From an uncultured Pseudorhodobacter sp. (GTDB lineage Bacteria; Pseudomonadota; Alphaproteobacteria; Rhodobacterales; Rhodobacteraceae), in the NCBI GenBank assembly GCA_945952425.1, contig CAMFIX010000091.1, positions 1-9,118 of the forward strand: DNA of 9,118 bases, written 5' to 3'. The first letter of the stretch is position 1. Every line of letters begins with the position of its first letter. Positions 6,825 to 9,118 of the stretch are shown one piece after another. The notes beneath the pieces are model-generated. The model did not search any database. It worked only from the letters and a program-made list of their open reading frames with translations, and had not been told where the DNA came from. Position numbers and translations under genes: made by a program.

Positions 6825-6837
6825 AGGCTCAGGCCCG
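6815..6837. terminator. Hairpin shared by two convergent gene ends
   Basis: CGGGCCT (6815-6821) and AGGCCCG (6831-6837) form a 7-bp stem over a 9-nt loop. The loop holds the rhomboid stop codon (6822-6824), and the lectin stop codon (complement of 6829-6831) overlaps the loop and second arm. The two genes are only 4 nt apart. The element could act in both directions, but no T-tract follows on either side. Confidence 0.35.
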
Positions 6838-7437
6838 CTTGCGCCGACGCAGGGCCGCAAAGCCCGCGATCCCGGCCCCCAGCAGCGGCAGCGAGGCCGG
6901 CACCGGCACGGCGGCCACGGGGCTGTATTCGACCAGCACCGCGTAACGGCTGTAATTGTCGCTGATGTCGTTCCAGCGGTCGCCCGACCACCAGCCCAAG
7001 AGCCCTTGCTCGCCCGCGGGGCTGTTGCCGGTGTAATTGTTGGGCTCGCCGCCGTTCCAGTTGGAATAGGTCAGCGTGCCGTTCTGCGAGGTCCAGAAGG
7101 TCGTCCCCGCCTCGGGCCCGGTCACCCATTGCCAGGTGCCCTCGGTCGCCGCGTCCGACCCGCCCAGCCAGGCGCTGGCGCCGCCGGGGTTCAGCGTGTC
7201 GACGAAGGCCTGTTCCGCCGCCGAGGTGATCGTGGCGAGATAGCCCTGCAGGCCGAGATGGCTTTGCCCCGCGGCCGTGGCCAGCGCATCGGAGAAGTTG
7301 GCCGCCAGGGACTCCGAGGCGGTGAGCAATTCGTACCAATGGCCGTTGCCGCCATCGGCCACCGCCCATTGCACCGGCGCGGCCGAGGCGGCCGTGGCCG
7401 AAAGGCACAAGGCGGCGAGAAGGGATACAGATCTCAT
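6829..7437 (-). CDS. Secreted C-type-lectin-like protein with VPLPA-type PEP-CTERM sorting tail
   Basis: The product (202 aa) has a Sec signal peptide (MRSVSLLAAL, cleavage after ASA, residue 19) and a C-type lectin-like domain (about 24-171). Lectin hallmarks are WLGGSD (90-95), EGTWQWVTG (99-107), the calcium/sugar motif EPN (131-133, in NWNGGEPNN), WND (155-157) and a final VLVEY strand. In classic C-type lectins EPN goes with mannose-type binding. No cysteine remains in the mature protein, as in many bacterial versions. The tail is VPVPA (177-181), a hydrophobic Gly-rich helix and the basic RRRKR end, i.e. a VPLPA-type PEP-CTERM signal (usually handled by exosortase XrtD). The ATG at 7437 is preferred over the in-frame ATG at 7494: CGGAG lies 8 nt upstream and the signal peptide begins there. 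It probably binds exported polysaccharide at the surface or in the matrix (inference). Confidence 0.9.
   Translation of the reverse strand: MRSVSLLAALCLSATAASAAPVQWAVADGGNGHWYELLTASESLAANFSDALATAAGQSHLGLQGYLATITSAAEQAFVDTLNPGGASAWLGGSDAATEGTWQWVTGPEAGTTFWTSQNGTLTYSNWNGGEPNNYTGNSPAGEQGLLGWWSGDRWNDISDNYSRYAVLVEYSPVAAVPVPASLPLLGAGIAGFAALRRRKRA
6836..6916 (-). repeat. Near-identical CTERM-coding repeat, copy A
   Basis: These 81 bp encode the VPVPA-CTERM tail of the lectin-like gene and match 7602-7682 at 79 of 81 positions. Both differences are synonymous (CGT/CGC for Arg and CTG/CTT for Leu). The rest of the two genes shows no similarity I can see. This suggests recent copying or gene conversion of the tail. 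Confidence 0.9.
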
Positions 7438-7569
7438 GACTGGAACTCCGTTAACGAGAGCTTGAAATTCGCAGGCGGCCGTCGTTCTGTCCATGCTTCT
7501 TTCAAAGGAGAAAGCACCGGGATTTGCTGCTTTTCGGCGAAAAACAGCGCAATCCCGGCGATGGTCGCC
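7438..7569 (-). promoter_or_regulatory. Conserved upstream module of VPVPA-CTERM genes, copy A
   Basis: This region upstream of the lectin-like gene aligns along its length with 8216-8348, with small indels. In order on the minus strand, shared elements are: GGC-AC-ATC-CCGG; an inverted repeat (GCTGTTTTTC-gcc-GAAAAGCAGC, 7526-7548); GTGCTTTCTCC; GCATGGACAG (contains an ATG at 7494); and the GTTAA-GGAGTTCC Shine-Dalgarno box. Here the inverted repeat is enlarged by outer arms CCGGGATT/AATCCCGG (7517-7524, 7551-7558), giving about 18 paired positions. It probably carries the promoter and a common control element. The hairpin could alternatively end transcription from the upstream gene. Confidence 0.7.
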
Positions 7570-7594
7570 CAGACAGGAGACTCGGACAGGGGAC

Positions 7595-8215
7595 TCAGCC
7601 GCGCTTGCGCCGGCGCAGGGCCGCAAAGCCCGCGATCCCGGCCCCCAGAAGCGGCAGCGAGGCCGGCACCGGCACGGCGGCCGGGGCGACCGAATAGGTG
7701 AAATTGTCCACCCCGATGTCCCAGTCGGTGCCCCATTGGAAATGCGCAGGCCCGTTCAGGGTCAGGCCGATGTTGACCGTGACCGCCGCCCCGGTATGGC
7801 CGGTGACGACATATTCCCAGAGCTGGTTCCAGTCCGCATCATAGACGCGGAAGATCGCATTGCGCGGGCTGACGCCGTTCGAATAATTCCCGAAGTCGAA
7901 GCTCGTCAGCGTCACGGCCAGCCCGCTGTCGGGGGTGAAGCCCAGCTCGCCCACCTGGCCATTGGTCGCGGCGAAAGCCACATCGACCAGGCCGGAGTAA
8001 TTGTTCGTCCAATGCAGGATCGGGCTCTGCCCCGCCGCATTGCCGAAGGTCTCGCGCGTGACATTGCTGACATCCAGCCCGGCGATATCGCCCAGGCTTT
8101 GCGTGAAAGGCGTGTAATCGCCGGTCACGTCGTCGAAGGTCATCACGGCGGCCTCTGCCCCGGGGGCGACCAGGACGAGACCGAAAGCCAAAGCGGTCAG
8201 CGGTGCGGATGTCAT
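7595..8215 (-). CDS. Secreted VPLPA-type PEP-CTERM protein of unknown function
   Basis: The product (206 aa) has a signal peptide (MTSAPLTALAFGLVLVAPGAEA, cleavage after residue 22). It is unusual in having no Lys/Arg before the hydrophobic core. The mature part (about 23-178) is beta-rich, with alternating strands: it starts VMTFDDVTGDYTPF, contains FDFGNYSNG and FRVYDADWNQLWEYVVTG, and ends DWDIGVDNFTYSV. This FDD...DNFTY frame is common in PEP-CTERM proteins with jelly-roll-like folds, but no specific family is recognised. The tail VPVPA...RRRKRG (181-206) matches the neighbouring lectin's except for the last residue. ATG 8215 has the strong Shine-Dalgarno AAAGGAG 7 nt upstream. It is probably exported, tail-processed and surface- or matrix-associated. 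It may be cotranscribed with the lectin-like gene or expressed from its own copy of the conserved module. Confidence 0.88.
   Translation of the reverse strand: MTSAPLTALAFGLVLVAPGAEAAVMTFDDVTGDYTPFTQSLGDIAGLDVSNVTRETFGNAAGQSPILHWTNNYSGLVDVAFAATNGQVGELGFTPDSGLAVTLTSFDFGNYSNGVSPRNAIFRVYDADWNQLWEYVVTGHTGAAVTVNIGLTLNGPAHFQWGTDWDIGVDNFTYSVAPAAVPVPASLPLLGAGIAGFAALRRRKRG
7602..7682 (-). repeat. Near-identical CTERM-coding repeat, copy B
   Basis: This is the partner of 6836-6916 and matches it at 79 of 81 bases. It encodes the VPVPA motif, transmembrane helix and basic tail of the second VPVPA-CTERM protein. Homology stops at the tail boundary on the coding side. Confidence 0.9.
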
Positions 8216-8348
8216 GCGGGAACTCCTTTAACCAAGGCCCTTAAAATCGCAGCTGTTCTTTTCCCTGTCCATGCTCCTTTTCGAGGAGAAAGCACGGAAA
8301 TCCTGCTGTTTTTCGGCGGGAAACAGCAGGGCTCCGGGGATTGTTGCC
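8216..8348 (-). promoter_or_regulatory. Conserved upstream module of VPVPA-CTERM genes, copy B
   Basis: This region upstream of the second VPVPA-CTERM gene has the same ordered elements as 7438-7569. Its inverted repeat has perfect 10-bp arms, CCTGCTGTTT and AAACAGCAGG (8302-8311 and 8321-8330 as read on the plus strand), plus CGGA/TCCG outside. The ATGGACAG block starts a 14-codon frame (8272-8228) that ends in TAA just before the Shine-Dalgarno. The module begins about 15 nt after the phosphomannomutase stop codon, so the hairpin could also terminate that gene's transcript. Confidence 0.7.
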
Positions 8349-8361
8349 GGGGTGGAAACGC

Positions 8362-9118
8362 TCACGCCAGCCGTTGGCGCAAAAGGGTGCGGGCGCGGGC
8401 GAGAAGGGCCGTGGCTTCGGCGCGGCTGGCGGCCTCGGCATAAAGGCGGAACTCGGGGGCATTGCCCGAGGGGCGCAGGTGCAGGACCGTGCCGGAGGAG
8501 GTGGTGATGCGCAAGCCGTCGGTCGTATCGACCAGATGGGCGGTCGGCAGCAAAAGCGTCTCTAACAAGGCGCAACGGGCGAGTTCGTCGTTCAGGAGCC
8601 CGCCGAGGAAGGCGGCGGAGCGGTCGGTCGGGATATGCTCGATCCGGTCGGTGGCGGTGAAGCGGGCGGGCTCGGCGGCGATGCGGGCCGCGAGGTCGAA
8701 GCCCGATGCGCTGCGCGCCGCGGCCAGCGTCGCGACCAGGGGCAGAACGGCGTCGCGGGTGACGAGCCGGGGCAGGGCGCCCGCCAGCGCGTCAAAGCCC
8801 AGAAGAAAGCCGCCATTGGCCTCATAGCCCACCACCGCGCCGGTTTCCGCCTCCATCGCCGCGATGACGAAGGGCGAGCCGATCTTCGTGCGCCGCGTGT
8901 CGAAGAGGTCGTCGGCGCCGGAGTTCGAAGAGACCGGCGTCACCACCACTTCTGCCGAAATCGCCTGTGCCGTGACTTGTCCCAGCACATCGCCCGGGAT
9001 GACCTCGCCGTGCTGATCGGTCAGCAAGGGCCGGTCGGCATCGCCGTCGGTGGAGAGGATCGCGTCATAAGCGCCACTGGATGCCCCGGCGCGCAACCCC
9101 GCGCGGGTGGGCCCCGCG
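8362..9118 (-). CDS. Phosphomannomutase / phosphohexomutase, C-terminal part (5' end outside window)
   Basis: About 251 residues of an alpha-D-phosphohexomutase are present; the N-terminal domain with the catalytic phosphoserine loop lies beyond the right edge. Seen in order: the metal-binding loop STDGDADRP (DGDxDR), VVTPVSSNS, RTKIGSPFVIAAM, the sugar-specificity loop GYEANGGFLLG, TRDAVLP, and the C-terminal phosphate-binding loop RPSGNAPEFRLYAEA. The frame is open to position 9118; the TTG at 9096 is internal, not the start. The enzyme interconverts hexose-6-phosphate and hexose-1-phosphate (mannose and/or glucose), feeding GDP-mannose or UDP-sugar supply for polysaccharide. Its place beside EPS genes fits. 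Specificity between mannose and glucose cannot be fixed from this part, though the GYEANGG loop resembles annotated phosphomannomutases. Confidence 0.92.
   Translation of the reverse strand, partial: AGPTRAGLRAGASSGAYDAILSTDGDADRPLLTDQHGEVIPGDVLGQVTAQAISAEVVVTPVSSNSGADDLFDTRRTKIGSPFVIAAMEAETGAVVGYEANGGFLLGFDALAGALPRLVTRDAVLPLVATLAAARSASGFDLAARIAAEPARFTATDRIEHIPTDRSAAFLGGLLNDELARCALLETLLLPTAHLVDTTDGLRITTSSGTVLHLRPSGNAPEFRLYAEAASRAEATALLARARTLLRQRLA

Noticed and set aside
7438..7569. Sigma-54 (GG-N10-GC) promoter upstream of the VPVPA-CTERM genes
   Set aside because: TGGACAG resembles the -24 part, but the GC element is not at the required distance in either module copy.
7006..8443. Plus-strand frames opposite the VPVPA-CTERM genes (7006-7701 and 7493-8443)
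   Set aside because: The minus-strand genes have Shine-Dalgarno sites, signal peptides and sorting tails. The plus frames are Arg/Gly-rich with no family features.
1..9118. tRNA, rRNA, CRISPR array, insertion sequence or phage attachment site
   Set aside because: No cloverleaf-like tRNA, regular spacer array, transposase motif or terminal inverted repeats were seen. The repeats present are the paired VPVPA-CTERM modules, not mobile-element ends.

Overview
The window comes from a GC-rich genome with strong G/C third-position bias. The gene content is an exopolysaccharide (EPS) export locus linked to a VPLPA-type PEP-CTERM sorting system. VPLPA-CTERM proteins are best known from alphaproteobacteria, especially the Rhodobacteraceae/Paracoccaceae, so a marine or soil relative of Paracoccus/Rhodobacter is the likeliest source. 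That placement is inference from family knowledge; no rRNA or other phylogenetic marker is present.

Layout. Positions 1-466 (minus) hold the proline-rich N-terminal part of a protein that runs off the left edge. A divergent control region (467-760), with an AT-rich core and a small dyad, separates it from an ExoY-like undecaprenyl-phosphate sugar transferase (761-1438, plus), which ends at a terminator-like hairpin. Next come a PrsT-type TPR lipoprotein (1591-4068), a strong 11-bp hairpin and a candidate promoter. A tight plus-strand cluster follows: a short Wza/OPX-type export protein (4206-4823), an outer-membrane beta-barrel whose start overlaps its stop (4820-6172), and a rhomboid intramembrane protease (6180-6824). 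The rhomboid gene converges on two minus-strand genes for secreted VPVPA-CTERM proteins: a C-type-lectin-like protein (6829-7437) and a beta-rich protein of unknown function (7595-8215). The right edge (8362-9118, minus) is the C-terminal part of a phosphomannomutase.

How they may work together (inference). The phosphomannomutase supplies activated-sugar precursor, and the ExoY-like transferase starts the lipid-linked repeat unit. The TPR lipoprotein, the short OPX protein and the beta-barrel would form the periplasmic and outer-membrane export path. The two VPVPA-CTERM proteins would be exported, processed at the membrane and deposited in the matrix, where the lectin could bind polysaccharide. 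The expected processing enzyme (an exosortase, probably XrtD) is not in the window, but a catalytically complete rhomboid protease is embedded in the export cluster.

The most interesting signals are: (1) the two VPVPA-CTERM genes share a ~132-nt upstream module and an almost identical 81-bp 3' end (79/81) around unrelated mature domains, so they look like interchangeable cassettes; (2) that module contains a hairpin kept in both copies despite sequence change; (3) a short OPX protein is translationally coupled to a dedicated barrel; and (4) a rhomboid lies in a PEP-CTERM/EPS locus.
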